A DNA stretch of 64,000 nt from Acidobacteriota bacterium (GCA_039683095.1 JBDKSB010000009.1:60175-124174), one strand, 5' to 3'; counted from the stretch's first letter, positions 43,185 to 51,924 are shown. Numbers and translations: made by a program. The notes: a model not told the origin generated them from the sequence alone.

Positions 43185-45199
43185 GGACGGGCCGCGCCCG
43201 GGTCGGCGGGCTGAGCCTGCCCGTTCATTCCCTGAACACCCTCGTCATCGGCAGCGGCGCGGCCGGGCTCAACGCCGCGGTCCGGCTCCACGAGCTGGGC
43301 CAGACCGACGTCGCGATCATCACGGAGCGGCTCGGGGCCGGGGCCTCGGCCGAGTCCGGCTCCGACAAGCAGACCTACTACAAGCTCTCCCTGGCCGGCG
43401 ACGTCCCCGACTCGGCCTTCGACATGGCCCGCGACCTGGCCGCCGGCGGCTCGATGCACGGCGACATCGCCCTGGCCGAGGCCCAGGGCTCGCTCGAGGC
43501 CTTCTTCCACCTGGTCGGGCTGGGCGTCCCCTTCCCCCACGACCGCTTCGGCGGATACGTCGGCTACAAGACCGACCACGATCCGCGCCAGCGGGCGACC
43601 TCGGCCGGGCCGCTGACGTCGCGTCTCATGGTCGAGGCCCTGTGCGCCGAGGTCCGGCGCCGCGGCATCCCGGTCTTCGACGGCCACGCGGCCATCGCCA
43701 TCCTGACCGCCGGCCGCGGGGCGGCCAGGAGGGCGATCGGCGCCGTCGCCCTCGACAAGAGGAAGACGGGCGGGCCCGGCCGCGGCTTCGTGCTCTTCAA
43801 CGCGGTGAACGTCGTCGCGGCGACGGGCGGGCCCGGCGGGATGTACGAGCATTCCGTCTATCCCGAGAGCCAGGCCGGATCGCACGGCCTCGTCTTCGAG
43901 ACCGGCGCGGCGGCCCAGAACCTGACCGAATCCCAGTTCGGGCTGGCCTCGGTCAAGTTCCGCTGGAACGTCTCCGGGACGTACCAGCAGGCCATCCCCC
44001 GCTACATCTCGACGGACGGGCGCGGCGGCGACGAACGGGAGTTCCTCGCCGGCTACTTCCCCGACATGGGAGCCCTGGCCGCGGCCGTCTTCCTAAAGGG
44101 CTACCAGTGGCCGTTCGACGCCGGCAAGGCCTCCGGGTCCGGCTCGTCGCTCATCGACGTCCTCGTCTACGAAGAGACCGTGGTCAAGGGCCGCCGCGTC
44201 TTCCTCGATTTCCGAAGCGACCCGCGCGGCGGCGGCCGGCTCGCGCCCTTCGATCCGGCCATTCTGGAGGGCGAGGCCCGCGACTACCTGGAGCGCTCCG
44301 GCGCCCTGGTGCCGACCCCCATCGCCCGGCTCCGGAAGATGAATCCGCCGGCCGTCGCGCTCTACGGATCGCACGGCATCGACCTGGGCCGCGAGCCGCT
44401 CGAGATCGCCGTCTGCGCCCAGCACAACAACGGCGGGTTCCGGGGCTCGATCTGGTGGGAATCGAACGTGAAGGGCCTCTTTCCCGTCGGCGAGCTCTGC
44501 GGCACTCATGGCGTCACCAGGCCCGGCGGCTCGGCCCTCAACGCCGGGCAGGTCGGGAGCGGCCGGGCCGCCCTGCTGATCGCCCGGCGCCGGGCCGGCG
44601 CGCCGCCCGCCGCCGGCGTCTTCGCCCGGGCCGCGGGGCCGGCCGTCCGTCGGGCCTGGGCCCGGGCCGGCGCGCTGCTCGCCGGACCGGCCGGCGAAGG
44701 ACTGACGACCGGGGCCTGCCTGGCCGAGGTGAGAAGCCGCATGTCCGGCTGCGGCGCCATCCTCCGGGACCCGGACAAGGTCCATGTCGAGAAGGACCGG
44801 GCCCGGGCGCTCTGGCTCCGGGCCAGGCGGGAGATGCGGCTGGACTCGGACCGGGACCTGGCCCGCGGCTTCGAGGTTTTGGGCCTGGCCCTGACCCATG
44901 CCGTCTACCTCGAGGCCATCGACGAATACCTGGCCCGCGGCGGGAAGAGCCGGGGCTCCTATCTCGTTCCCGACGCCGCCGGCCGGCCGCCGCACCCGCG
45001 CCTCGGCCGGAACTGGGCCTTTTCTTTGACCGGACCGGACGATTTCGTCTCCGGCCGCATCCTGGAGGTCCGGCTGGACGGCCGGGGCCGCGTCCTGAAG
45101 CGCTGGGTCCCGGTCCGCCCCGTGCCCCGGCCGGACGGCTGGTTCGAGTCCGTCTGGGCCGATTTTCGCGGCGGCCGGATCGTCGTCGAGGAGGAATGA
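43181..45199 (+). CDS. FAD-dependent oxidoreductase (fumarate reductase/aspartate oxidase-like)
   Basis: Flavoprotein of 672 residues, coupled to the previous gene by ATGA. The FAD-binding motif is LVIGSGAAGLNAAVRLHELG. SGSDKQTYYKLSLAGD, ATGGPGGMYEHSVYPES and AVCAQHNNGGFRGSIWWESNVKGLFPVGE correspond to the flavin-attachment and active regions of succinate dehydrogenase/fumarate reductase flavoproteins. A C-terminal domain follows. It probably handles electron transfer with the old-yellow-enzyme partner on a cyclic or unsaturated acid. No signal peptide is present. A much longer in-frame reading from 40658 is a read-through artefact. Confidence 0.88.
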   Translation: MRTGRARVGGLSLPVHSLNTLVIGSGAAGLNAAVRLHELGQTDVAIITERLGAGASAESGSDKQTYYKLSLAGDVPDSAFDMARDLAAGGSMHGDIALAEAQGSLEAFFHLVGLGVPFPHDRFGGYVGYKTDHDPRQRATSAGPLTSRLMVEALCAEVRRRGIPVFDGHAAIAILTAGRGAARRAIGAVALDKRKTGGPGRGFVLFNAVNVVAATGGPGGMYEHSVYPESQAGSHGLVFETGAAAQNLTESQFGLASVKFRWNVSGTYQQAIPRYISTDGRGGDEREFLAGYFPDMGALAAAVFLKGYQWPFDAGKASGSGSSLIDVLVYEETVVKGRRVFLDFRSDPRGGGRLAPFDPAILEGEARDYLERSGALVPTPIARLRKMNPPAVALYGSHGIDLGREPLEIAVCAQHNNGGFRGSIWWESNVKGLFPVGELCGTHGVTRPGGSALNAGQVGSGRAALLIARRRAGAPPAAGVFARAAGPAVRRAWARAGALLAGPAGEGLTTGACLAEVRSRMSGCGAILRDPDKVHVEKDRARALWLRARREMRLDSDRDLARGFEVLGLALTHAVYLEAIDEYLARGGKSRGSYLVPDAAGRPPHPRLGRNWAFSLTGPDDFVSGRILEVRLDGRGRVLKRWVPVRPVPRPDGWFESVWADFRGGRIVVEEE

Positions 45200-46008
45200 A
45201 CGTGCCCAAGTCTCAGCGTTCCGCCGCGCCCGCGGCGGTGGTCACCGGCGCCGGCCGCGGCATCGGCCGGGGCATCGTCCTGGCCCTCGTCAGCGAGGGC
45301 TTCGACGTCGTCGGCATCGATGCCGTCTTCGAGCCCCGTAATAAAAAGGCCGGCCTCTTCGAGGTCAAGGCCCGGGCCGGGGAGCTCGGCGGCCGGTTCC
45401 TGCCCGTGGCCGGCGACATCTCCCGGATCGACGACCACGACCGCATGCTCGACGCAGCCTGGGGGGTCTGCGGCCGGGTCGACCTCCTGGTCAACAACGC
45501 CGGCGTCTCCCCGCTCCAGCGCCTGGACGTCCTCGAGACCTCCCCGGAAAGCTACGACCGGCTCTGGGCCGTCAACGCCCGGGGGCCGTTCTTCCTGACC
45601 CAGAACGCGGCCCGGCGCATGGCCGCCCAGAAGGCGCGCCGCGGCGGGCCGGGACCGGCCATCGTCTTCATCACCTCGGTTTCGGCCACGGTCTCGTCGG
45701 TGTCGCGGGCCGAATACTGCGTCTCCAAGGCCGCCCTGAGCATGACCGCGACCGTCTTCGCCGACGCCCTCTCGGCCAGGGGCATCGCCGTCTACGAGAT
45801 CCGGCCGGGCATCATCGCCACGGACATGACCGCCGGGGTCAAGGACAAGTACGACCGGCTTATCGCCGGCGGCCTCGTCCCCCAGGGACGATGGGGCTCC
45901 CCCGAGGACGTCGGCCGGGCCGTGGCCGCCCTGGCCCGCGGCGACCTCGGGTACTCGACCGGCGCCGTGATCGAGGTCAGCGGCGGCATGAACATCCGCA
46001 GGTTCTGA
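45196..46008 (+). CDS. Short-chain dehydrogenase/reductase
   Basis: Classical SDR of 270 residues. It has the NAD(P) motif TGAGRGIGRGI, NNAG in LLVNNAGVS, the catalytic Ser in ITSVSATVSS and Tyr/Lys in AEYCVSKAAL. It ends with a C-terminal GYSTGAVIEVSGGMNIRRF typical of 3-ketoacyl- or polyol-type enzymes. The start overlaps the flavoprotein stop (ATGA). As the last gene of the operon it probably oxidises or reduces the alcohol end of the pathway's substrate. Confidence 0.92.
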   Translation: MNVPKSQRSAAPAAVVTGAGRGIGRGIVLALVSEGFDVVGIDAVFEPRNKKAGLFEVKARAGELGGRFLPVAGDISRIDDHDRMLDAAWGVCGRVDLLVNNAGVSPLQRLDVLETSPESYDRLWAVNARGPFFLTQNAARRMAAQKARRGGPGPAIVFITSVSATVSSVSRAEYCVSKAALSMTATVFADALSARGIAVYEIRPGIIATDMTAGVKDKYDRLIAGGLVPQGRWGSPEDVGRAVAALARGDLGYSTGAVIEVSGGMNIRRF

Positions 46009-46073
46009 GCCGGGGCCGGGCCGTTTGGCGGCGCCGGGCCCGTATGATATCCTAGGCGGGATCGGAGGACACC

Positions 46074-46766
46074 ATGAGCGCACAAAAGAGCCAGGGCCGC
46101 ATCTTCTGGGGCTTCCTGCTCGTCATCCTGGGCTTCCTCTTCCTCTTCGACCAGATGGGCAAGATCGATTTCGGCGACCTCGTCGGCCGCTACTGGCCGG
46201 TCGTCTTCATCCTCATCGGCATCTCCATCCTCCTCAGCAACAACTTCAAGAACGTCGGCTCCGGGATCTTCTTCATCCTCTTCGGGGCGTTCTTCCTGCT
46301 CCTGCGCCTGAGGATCTTCGAGCGGGCGGTCTGGCACTATCTCTGGCCCCTGGCCATCATCAGCGTGGGCGTCTGGGTCCTCCTCCGCCCCGCCTGGCAC
46401 CCGGATCGGCGGTCGTTCTCCGAGACGAGCGCCGACTCGCTGGACATCAACCAGATCTTCTCCGGCTCGACCCGCAAGGTCGAGTCCCAGGCGTTCAGCG
46501 GCGGCAAGGCCGACGTCGTCTTCGGCGCGGCCGAGATCGACCTGCGGGGAGCCCGGCTCGCCGGCGGCCAGGCCACGCTGGCGCTGTCCGTCGTATTCGG
46601 CGGCATCGAGGTCTATGTCCCCCGCGACTGGCAGATCGTCCTCGAAGGCTCGCCCGTCCTCGGCTCGATCGAGACCCACCGGGCGGCGGGCCCCGACGTT
46701 CCCAGGACGGCGACCCTGACGATCCGCGGATCGGCCGTGTTCGGCTCGATCGAGGTCAAGGACTAG
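46074..46766 (+). CDS. LiaF-like membrane protein with C-terminal beta domain
   Basis: Protein of 230 residues: four hydrophobic helices in the first 110 residues (FWGFLLVILGFLFLFDQMG, VVFILIGISILLS and so on), then a beta-helix-like soluble domain with FSGGKADVVFGAAEIDLRGA, SVVFGGIEVYVPRDW and a closing VFGSIEVKD. This matches the LiaI/LiaF-type cell-wall-active antibiotic response family found near two-component systems. GGAGG lies upstream of the ATG. No histidine kinase is nearby. Confidence 0.85.
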   Translation: MSAQKSQGRIFWGFLLVILGFLFLFDQMGKIDFGDLVGRYWPVVFILIGISILLSNNFKNVGSGIFFILFGAFFLLLRLRIFERAVWHYLWPLAIISVGVWVLLRPAWHPDRRSFSETSADSLDINQIFSGSTRKVESQAFSGGKADVVFGAAEIDLRGARLAGGQATLALSVVFGGIEVYVPRDWQIVLEGSPVLGSIETHRAAGPDVPRTATLTIRGSAVFGSIEVKD

Positions 46767-46774
46767 GCCGGGCC

Positions 46775-47599
46775 ATGCGGAAGGGCATCCTCTGGGCCGC
46801 GGCTGTCATCATCACCCTGGCGTCGGCCGTCTATCAGCGGACGACCGGACCAACCCGTCCGCTCCGCGTCGGCGCCGGCTTCGGCGGGGCGGCGGAAAGC
46901 TTCCGGCTGCCGCGCAGCGCCGAGACCGTCCGCGACGCCGAGGTAGCCATCCCGGCCCCCGCCACGGCCGAGGGCTGGCTCGATTGGAAACGGTTCAAGA
47001 CGCCCGACGGGTGGAGCCGCATCCCGCTCGTCCGCGAAGGCGGCCGGCTCGTCGGCCGCCTGCCCCGCCAGCCGGCGGCCGCCAAGATCGTTTACCGGCT
47101 CACCCTGCGCCGGTCGCCGGAGGCCGCGGAGGAGACGCTCCCGGACACGGTCCTCCTCCGCTTCAAGGACCCGGTGCCGACATGGATACTCGTCCTTCAC
47201 GCCGTGGTGATGTTCGCGGGCATGCTCTGCTCGACGGCGGCCGGCCTGGCCGCCCTCGACAGGAACCGGAACCCCCGCCGCCTCGTCCTGTTGACCGTCG
47301 CCCTGTTCTTCGCCGGCGGCTTCGTACTCGGACCGCTCGTCCAGAAGTTCGCCTTCGGCGTCGCCTGGGCCGGCTTCCCGGGGGGATCGGACCTGACCGA
47401 CAACAAGACCCTGGCCGCCTTCCTGTTCTGGGCGGCGGCCCTGATCGCCGGCCGAAAGGGCCGGCCGGCCCGGCCGTTCGTCCTCGCGGCCTCCCTCGTG
47501 ACGCTGCTGGTCTTCCTCATCCCCCACAGCCTCCTCGGCTCCGAGTACGATTACGGCGCCGCGAGGCCGGGAGAGGCCCCTATTTCCCGGCCATCCTGA
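46775..47599 (+). CDS. Membrane protein of unknown function
   Basis: Protein of 274 residues. An N-terminal helix (GILWAAAVIITLASAVY) anchors a soluble part with beta character (VAIPAPATAEGWLDWKRFK, IVYRLTLRR). Three or four membrane helices follow (ILVLHAVVMFAGMLCSTAAGL, LVLLTVALFFAGGFVLGPLV, ALIAGRK region, LVTLLVFLIPHSLLG). No known domain is recognised. It is close behind the LiaF-like gene (eight bases), so the pair is probably cotranscribed. Its last 20 bases overlap the end of the convergent TonB-domain gene. Confidence 0.7.
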   Translation: MRKGILWAAAVIITLASAVYQRTTGPTRPLRVGAGFGGAAESFRLPRSAETVRDAEVAIPAPATAEGWLDWKRFKTPDGWSRIPLVREGGRLVGRLPRQPAAAKIVYRLTLRRSPEAAEETLPDTVLLRFKDPVPTWILVLHAVVMFAGMLCSTAAGLAALDRNRNPRRLVLLTVALFFAGGFVLGPLVQKFAFGVAWAGFPGGSDLTDNKTLAAFLFWAAALIAGRKGRPARPFVLAASLVTLLVFLIPHSLLGSEYDYGAARPGEAPISRPS

Positions 47600-49718
47600 C
47601 GGAGATGCCGGGGGCCGGGACGCCCTCGACCTCGATCGCCGGGTTGTCCTCCGGCTCGACATCGAGCGTGAACCGGACCGTGACGGTGAAGACGATGGGC
47701 GTGGCCTTGCCGCCGATCACGGTCGGCTCGTAGACCCACTGCTTGACGGCGTCGATGGCCGCCTGGTCGAGAAGCGGGATGGAGCGCAGGACCATGGCGT
47801 CGACGACCCGGCCTGTTTCATCGGCCCGAACCCCGAGGATGACCACGCCGGCCACGCCGGCCTGGCGGGCGGCCTCGGGGTAAACGGCCGCGACCTCCTT
47901 GATCAGCCGGGGCGGGTTGATGTCGCCCTCGGCTTTGACCGCGCCCTGGGCGAACTTCTCGAAAGCCCTGTCCCTGTCGCTTTCCCTGAGGGCAAAGCGG
48001 ACGGTCGCCGTGAAGATGACCTTGCGGGGCTTGCCGTCGACGAGCAGCGGTTCGTATATCCACTGCCTTACGGCCGCTATGGCGGCCTGGTCGAGGACGG
48101 GGACGGAACGGAGGATGCGGACGTCGACGACGTTCCCCCGCTCGTCGGCCTTGATTTCGAGGATGACCACCCCCTCGACGCCGGTCTTGCGGGCCTCCTC
48201 CGGGTAGACGGGATTGACCTGCTTGATGAGCTTGGGCGGCTGGACATCGCCGACGGCCCGGACGGCGTCGCCGTCGAACTCCTTGGAGGCCTGGTAGCCG
48301 ATGGCCCCGGCGGTTGCGCCCGCCGCGCCCCCCTCGACCCCGCCCCGAACTCCGCCTTTGACCCCGCCTTCCACGCCTCCCTGGACGCCCCCGGCGACGC
48401 CGCCGAGAACGCCTCCGACAACGCCGCCGACGGCCCCGCTGACCTCCGGCTTCTTCTTGTCGTCCAGCCGGAAGCGCATGGTCACGTTGAAGGTCACCGG
48501 CTGGGGCTTGCCGTCGATGACCATCGGCTCGTAGATCCATTGCCTGAGGGCGTCGACGGCCGCCTGGTCGAGAAGCGGGATCGACCGCAGAACCTTGACC
48601 GCGGAGACGCGGCCGTAGGTGTCGGCCGTAGCCTCCATGATGACGGTGCCCTCCACCCCGGCCTTCCTGGCGACCTCGGGATAGACCGGCCTGACTTCTT
48701 GGACGAGCCTGGGCGGCTTGACGTTGGACCCCGCCTGGCTTTGGAGCACGCCGCCGACCGCACCGCCCGCCGCGGCGGCTCCGCCGGCCCCCTTCTTGTC
48801 CTGATCGAGGTCGAACCTGACCGTGACGGTGAAGCTGACCGGCTCGGGCTTGCCGTTGACGACGGCGGGCTCATAGACCCATTGCCGGACGGCGTCGATC
48901 GCCGCCTGGTCGAGAAGCGGGATCGAGCGGAGGACCTTAACAGCGGCCACCCGGCCTTGGGTGTCCGCCGTGGCCTCCAGGATGACGACGCCCTCCACCT
49001 GTGCCTGGCGGGCGATCTCGGGGTAGACCGGACGGACGGACTTGATCAGCTTGGGCGGCTTGACCTTCTCGCCGGTCTTCAGCACGGCGGAGGCCACGCC
49101 GCCCGTCGGCGGACCGTCGCCGACCCAGACGCCGGTCCAGCGGGCCACCCGCAGCGTTATGAAATAGGGCTTGAGCTTGCTGTCCTCGAAGCCGAAGACG
49201 GCTGCGGCCTTGTCCGGCAGCGAGAACTCCGTGTCCAGCAGGTTCGTCTTCAGCTCGTCGCCGCCCTGCTCGTAGACCTCGATGTGGAAATGGTTGCGCT
49301 CAGGCAGCCGGCCCGGGGTGACCACGACCAGGTAGGCCCGCCCGTTGATGCGGAACATGTGGAAGGCCTGGCCGGGCTTCCCTTTCTGCCAGAGCAGGCT
49401 GGCCTCGGTCACGAGCCCGAGGTCCTTGAGACTGAAGACCTTCCTGATCTCGTCGTCGGCGGCCAGGTCGGCCTCGTCCTCGAAATTGGCGAACGTCAGG
49501 AACTTGAGGTACGACGAGGTCACCGGCCGGCTGGCGGAGGAGGGAACGACCCGGCTGCCCTCGAGGATCCTCATCTGCAGCTCGAAAGACTCGGCCTCGG
49601 TCCTGCCGGGCCGGGCCTGGTCCTCGGAGGCCGCCGAGGCGGCCGGGGGAACGATCATCGCCCAGGCGCCGATGGCCGCCACCAGGATCAGGAGGGAAAG
49701 CCTTTTGGTCATTTTCAT
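47580..49718 (-). CDS. Exported protein with four TonB C-terminal domains
   Basis: Protein of 712 residues with a signal peptide (KRLSLLILVAAIGAWAMIV). An N-terminal region of about 200 residues resembles no domain I know. Four TonB_C modules follow at about 218-305, 332-420, 491-578 and 599-686. Each has P-P-[KR]-L-[IV], a VYPE element and an RQWxYEP motif. A glycine linker of GGV repeats lies between the second and third modules (near residues 425-470). There is no N-terminal cytoplasmic anchor after the signal, so it is not a classical energy-transducing TonB. It may bind several TonB boxes, scaffold outer-membrane receptors or sense them. AAGGAG precedes the ATG; the gene follows anti-sigma and sigma genes in an operon. 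Confidence 0.9.
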   Translation of the reverse strand: MKMTKRLSLLILVAAIGAWAMIVPPAASAASEDQARPGRTEAESFELQMRILEGSRVVPSSASRPVTSSYLKFLTFANFEDEADLAADDEIRKVFSLKDLGLVTEASLLWQKGKPGQAFHMFRINGRAYLVVVTPGRLPERNHFHIEVYEQGGDELKTNLLDTEFSLPDKAAAVFGFEDSKLKPYFITLRVARWTGVWVGDGPPTGGVASAVLKTGEKVKPPKLIKSVRPVYPEIARQAQVEGVVILEATADTQGRVAAVKVLRSIPLLDQAAIDAVRQWVYEPAVVNGKPEPVSFTVTVRFDLDQDKKGAGGAAAAGGAVGGVLQSQAGSNVKPPRLVQEVRPVYPEVARKAGVEGTVIMEATADTYGRVSAVKVLRSIPLLDQAAVDALRQWIYEPMVIDGKPQPVTFNVTMRFRLDDKKKPEVSGAVGGVVGGVLGGVAGGVQGGVEGGVKGGVRGGVEGGAAGATAGAIGYQASKEFDGDAVRAVGDVQPPKLIKQVNPVYPEEARKTGVEGVVILEIKADERGNVVDVRILRSVPVLDQAAIAAVRQWIYEPLLVDGKPRKVIFTATVRFALRESDRDRAFEKFAQGAVKAEGDINPPRLIKEVAAVYPEAARQAGVAGVVILGVRADETGRVVDAMVLRSIPLLDQAAIDAVKQWVYEPTVIGGKATPIVFTVTVRFTLDVEPEDNPAIEVEGVPAPGISVRMAGK

Positions 49719-49731
49719 TTCGCTTCTCCTT

Positions 49732-50208
49732 TCAGGGAGTTCTCGAGGCCCAGACGAAGACGGTGTCCGAGCCCTGAGGCTGATAGACGAAGGTCCGGGC
49801 GGGCGCCCCGCCCACGTTGACGTAGTCGATCCGGAACCGGCCGGCCGTCGCGGCGGCCTCGGCGGCGAGATCCGGCCGATCCGCCTGCCGCAGGAGCCAG
49901 AACCCGGCCAGGGCCACCACGGCCGCGGTCGCGACGGCCAAGGCCCGTCCCCAAGCCATCTCGCCGCCGCGGGGCTTTGAGGCGGGCGCGGGGACGGCCG
50001 CGGCGGCCTGTCGCGAGATACGCTGCCAGAGGCCGGCCTGGTCCCCGACCTGGCCGGGGCCGACGAGCAGCCGCCTCGCCTCCTCGCGGCCGAGGAGCCG
50101 GGCCTGGCAGCGCGGGCAGCGGTCCATGTGGGCGCGGATGAGCCCGTCCCTGAGCGGCCTCAGCGGCAGGGCGGCGTAGAGCCGGTCAACAATTTTGCAG
50201 AAGTCCAT
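49732..50208 (-). CDS. Putative anti-sigma factor (zf-HC2-like)
   Basis: Protein of 158 residues. The N-terminal region contains a zinc anti-sigma-like H27-x3-C31-x2-C34 motif (HMDRCPRC). One membrane helix lies at about 85-105 (RALAVATAAVVALAGFWLL), and a short C-terminal periplasmic part follows. It overlaps the end of the ECF sigma gene by 23 bases and ends 13 bases before the TonB-repeat gene. It likely sequesters the sigma factor until a signal from the periplasm releases it. Confidence 0.82.
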   Translation of the reverse strand: MDFCKIVDRLYAALPLRPLRDGLIRAHMDRCPRCQARLLGREEARRLLVGPGQVGDQAGLWQRISRQAAAAVPAPASKPRGGEMAWGRALAVATAAVVALAGFWLLRQADRPDLAAEAAATAGRFRIDYVNVGGAPARTFVYQPQGSDTVFVWASRTP

Positions 50209-50758
50209 GGTCGTTCTCCAGGAGGGCCTTGACCTTGCGCCGGGCGTTGAAGAGATAGACCCGGGCCGTCGAGGCCGAGCAGCCCAGGACCTCGGCGATG
50301 TCCGCGGCCGCGCAGCCTTCGTTGGCCCAGAGAGCGAGCGCCGCCCGCTCGCGGGCCGAGAGGGCGTCCAGCAGCTTCGACGGCAGGGGCGCGGGGTCGG
50401 CCGGACCCGGATCCGCCGGCCGGCCGGCGACGGACGGCTCGAAGCGGGCCCGGGCCGAGAATTCCGAGAAGCGGCGCTTCTTCCTGAGCATGTCGAGCGA
50501 TCTCCTGTAGGCTATGGTCAGGAGCCAGGTTTTGAAGCTCCTCGCCCGGTCATAGCGGTCGAGGCGGCGGAAAACCTGGAAGAAGGTCTCCTGGCAGACA
50601 TCCTCGGCGTCCTGGCGGTTGCCGAGGACGTTGAGGGCCACGGACAGGACCAGCGTCCCGTACGTCTCGACCAGGAGCCGGCCGGACGAGGCATCCCCCC
50701 GCAGGCAGCCGTCGATCATCTCGCGCTCTTCCATACAGGGGGTCGTCCCTTCTTCCAT
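50186..50758 (-). CDS. ECF-type RNA polymerase sigma factor
   Basis: Protein of 190 residues of the sigma-70 ECF group. Region 2 is visible as VLGNRQDAEDVCQETFFQVF and FKTWLLTIAYRRSLDMLRKK, and region 4 as LSARERAALALWANEGCAAADIA followed by VLGCSASTARVYLFNARRKVK. The ATG at 50758 was chosen; 50734 (182 aa) is a reasonable alternative. A long N-terminal extension from 50845 has no support. Together with its downstream anti-sigma and the TonB-repeat protein it forms a leftward operon. A candidate self-type promoter lies just upstream. Confidence 0.9.
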   Translation of the reverse strand: MEEGTTPCMEEREMIDGCLRGDASSGRLLVETYGTLVLSVALNVLGNRQDAEDVCQETFFQVFRRLDRYDRARSFKTWLLTIAYRRSLDMLRKKRRFSEFSARARFEPSVAGRPADPGPADPAPLPSKLLDALSARERAALALWANEGCAAADIAEVLGCSASTARVYLFNARRKVKALLENDHGLLQNC

Positions 50759-50785
50759 CGAGAATACGCCGGCGCGCCCGGCGCC

Positions 50786-50811
50786 GTTTAGGGCGCGCCC
50801 GGCCGCGTTCC
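50786..50811 (-). promoter_or_regulatory. Possible ECF-type promoter upstream of the sigma gene
   Basis: On the minus strand GGAAC (50811-50807) is followed after 15 bases by CTAAAC (50791-50786), similar to ECF -35 GGAAC and -10 elements. It would give autoregulation, but this is weak sequence evidence. Confidence 0.3.
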
Positions 50812-50890
50812 AATTTCTACACCCGTCTTCCCCGCCTGTCATCATAAAATGCGGGCGCTTCCATTTTCTACATTCTCCTTATTATGGATT

Positions 50891-50919
50891 TTGACAAGGG
50901 CTCCGGTGTCTGCTAAATA
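50891..50919 (+). promoter_or_regulatory. Sigma-70 promoter for the GGDEF gene
   Basis: Perfect TTGACA (50891-50896), 17 bp, TAAATA (50914-50919). The ATG at 50929 starts 15 bases after the -10 start, with no Shine-Dalgarno, so the transcript would be leaderless. Confidence 0.6.
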
Positions 50920-50928
50920 TGGGCGCAA

Positions 50929-51924
50929 ATGAGCCCATCCGACCCGGCCAGGCCCATCCGGTCTTCGGTGCCCCCCCGAAAAGCCGCCGCCCGGCGCGCC
51001 CCCCGGTCCGCCCCGGACGGCGAGGACCGCTACAAGGCCCTGGTCGAGCAATTGCCCGTCGGGGTTTACCGCACGACGCCCGAAGGGCTCATCGTCGAGG
51101 CCAACAGGGCCCTGGCCCGCATCCTGGGCTTCCGCCGGCCCCGCGACCTCTTCGCCTGCAACGTCAGGGACTTCTACGTCCGGGGCGAGGTCCGGGCCCG
51201 TTATCTGGCCCGGCTCTCGTCCAAGCCCACGTTCTTCCAGGAGTTCGAGCTCCGCAAGGCCGACGGACGGCGGTTCTGGGCCAGCGACTATTGCCGGGCC
51301 GTCAAGGGCCGGGACGGCCGCATCGTCCACTACGACGGCATCCTGGTCGACATCACCGACCGGAAGACGGCGGAGAGGAAGCTCGAGCGGGCCAACCGCA
51401 AGCTCCGGCTGACCAACGAGAAGCTCGAAAGCCAATCCCTGTCCGATCATCTGACCGGCCTCAACAACCGCCGGGGATTCTTCACCTTCGGCCTCCAGCA
51501 GATGAAGATCGCCAAGCGGCTCAAGAAGGACAACTTCCTCGTCTTCCTGGACATCGACTATCTCAAGGAGGTCAACGACAACCACGGCCACGCCGTCGGG
51601 GACCTTCTCCTGCAGGGCGTCGCCGCGATCCTCAGGACGACCCTCCGCGAATCCGACGTCATCGGCCGCATCGGCGGGGACGAGTTCGCCGTCCTGGCCA
51701 TGCGCTCGAAGGGCCTGGCCGAGCGGGCCCTCCTGGCCCGGATCGAGGAAGGCGTCCAGGCCTACCGGATCAGGGGCTATCCCCGGCTGCGGCTGTCGGT
51801 CAGCATGGGACTCGTCCGCATCGATCCCCAGAAATACCAGCAGCTCGACGATTTCCTGGCCCACGCCGATTTCCTGATGTACCAGGAAAAGCGCAAAAAA
51901 GAGCGACAAGGAACAACGCCATGA
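50929..51924 (+). CDS. PAS-GGDEF diguanylate cyclase
   Basis: Soluble protein of 331 residues. After a basic N-terminus, a PAS domain spans about 33-150 (LVEQLPVGVYRTTPEGLIVEAN, ending DGILVDITDRK). A short coiled coil leads to a GGDEF domain with intact active site G249-G250-D251-E252-F253 and an inhibitory I-site RESD starting at R240, placed five residues before it as required. It should make cyclic di-GMP in response to a PAS signal and be feedback-inhibited. Its stop overlaps the S9 peptidase start (ATGA), an unexpected coupling. Confidence 0.92.
   Translation: MSPSDPARPIRSSVPPRKAAARRAPRSAPDGEDRYKALVEQLPVGVYRTTPEGLIVEANRALARILGFRRPRDLFACNVRDFYVRGEVRARYLARLSSKPTFFQEFELRKADGRRFWASDYCRAVKGRDGRIVHYDGILVDITDRKTAERKLERANRKLRLTNEKLESQSLSDHLTGLNNRRGFFTFGLQQMKIAKRLKKDNFLVFLDIDYLKEVNDNHGHAVGDLLLQGVAAILRTTLRESDVIGRIGGDEFAVLAMRSKGLAERALLARIEEGVQAYRIRGYPRLRLSVSMGLVRIDPQKYQQLDDFLAHADFLMYQEKRKKERQGTTP

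Noticed and set aside
40658..45199. A single 1513-codon frame joining the isomerase, oxidoreductase and flavoprotein region
   Set aside because: Its first 840 codons are out-of-frame read-through of other genes; the real flavoprotein starts at the ATGA overlap at 43181.
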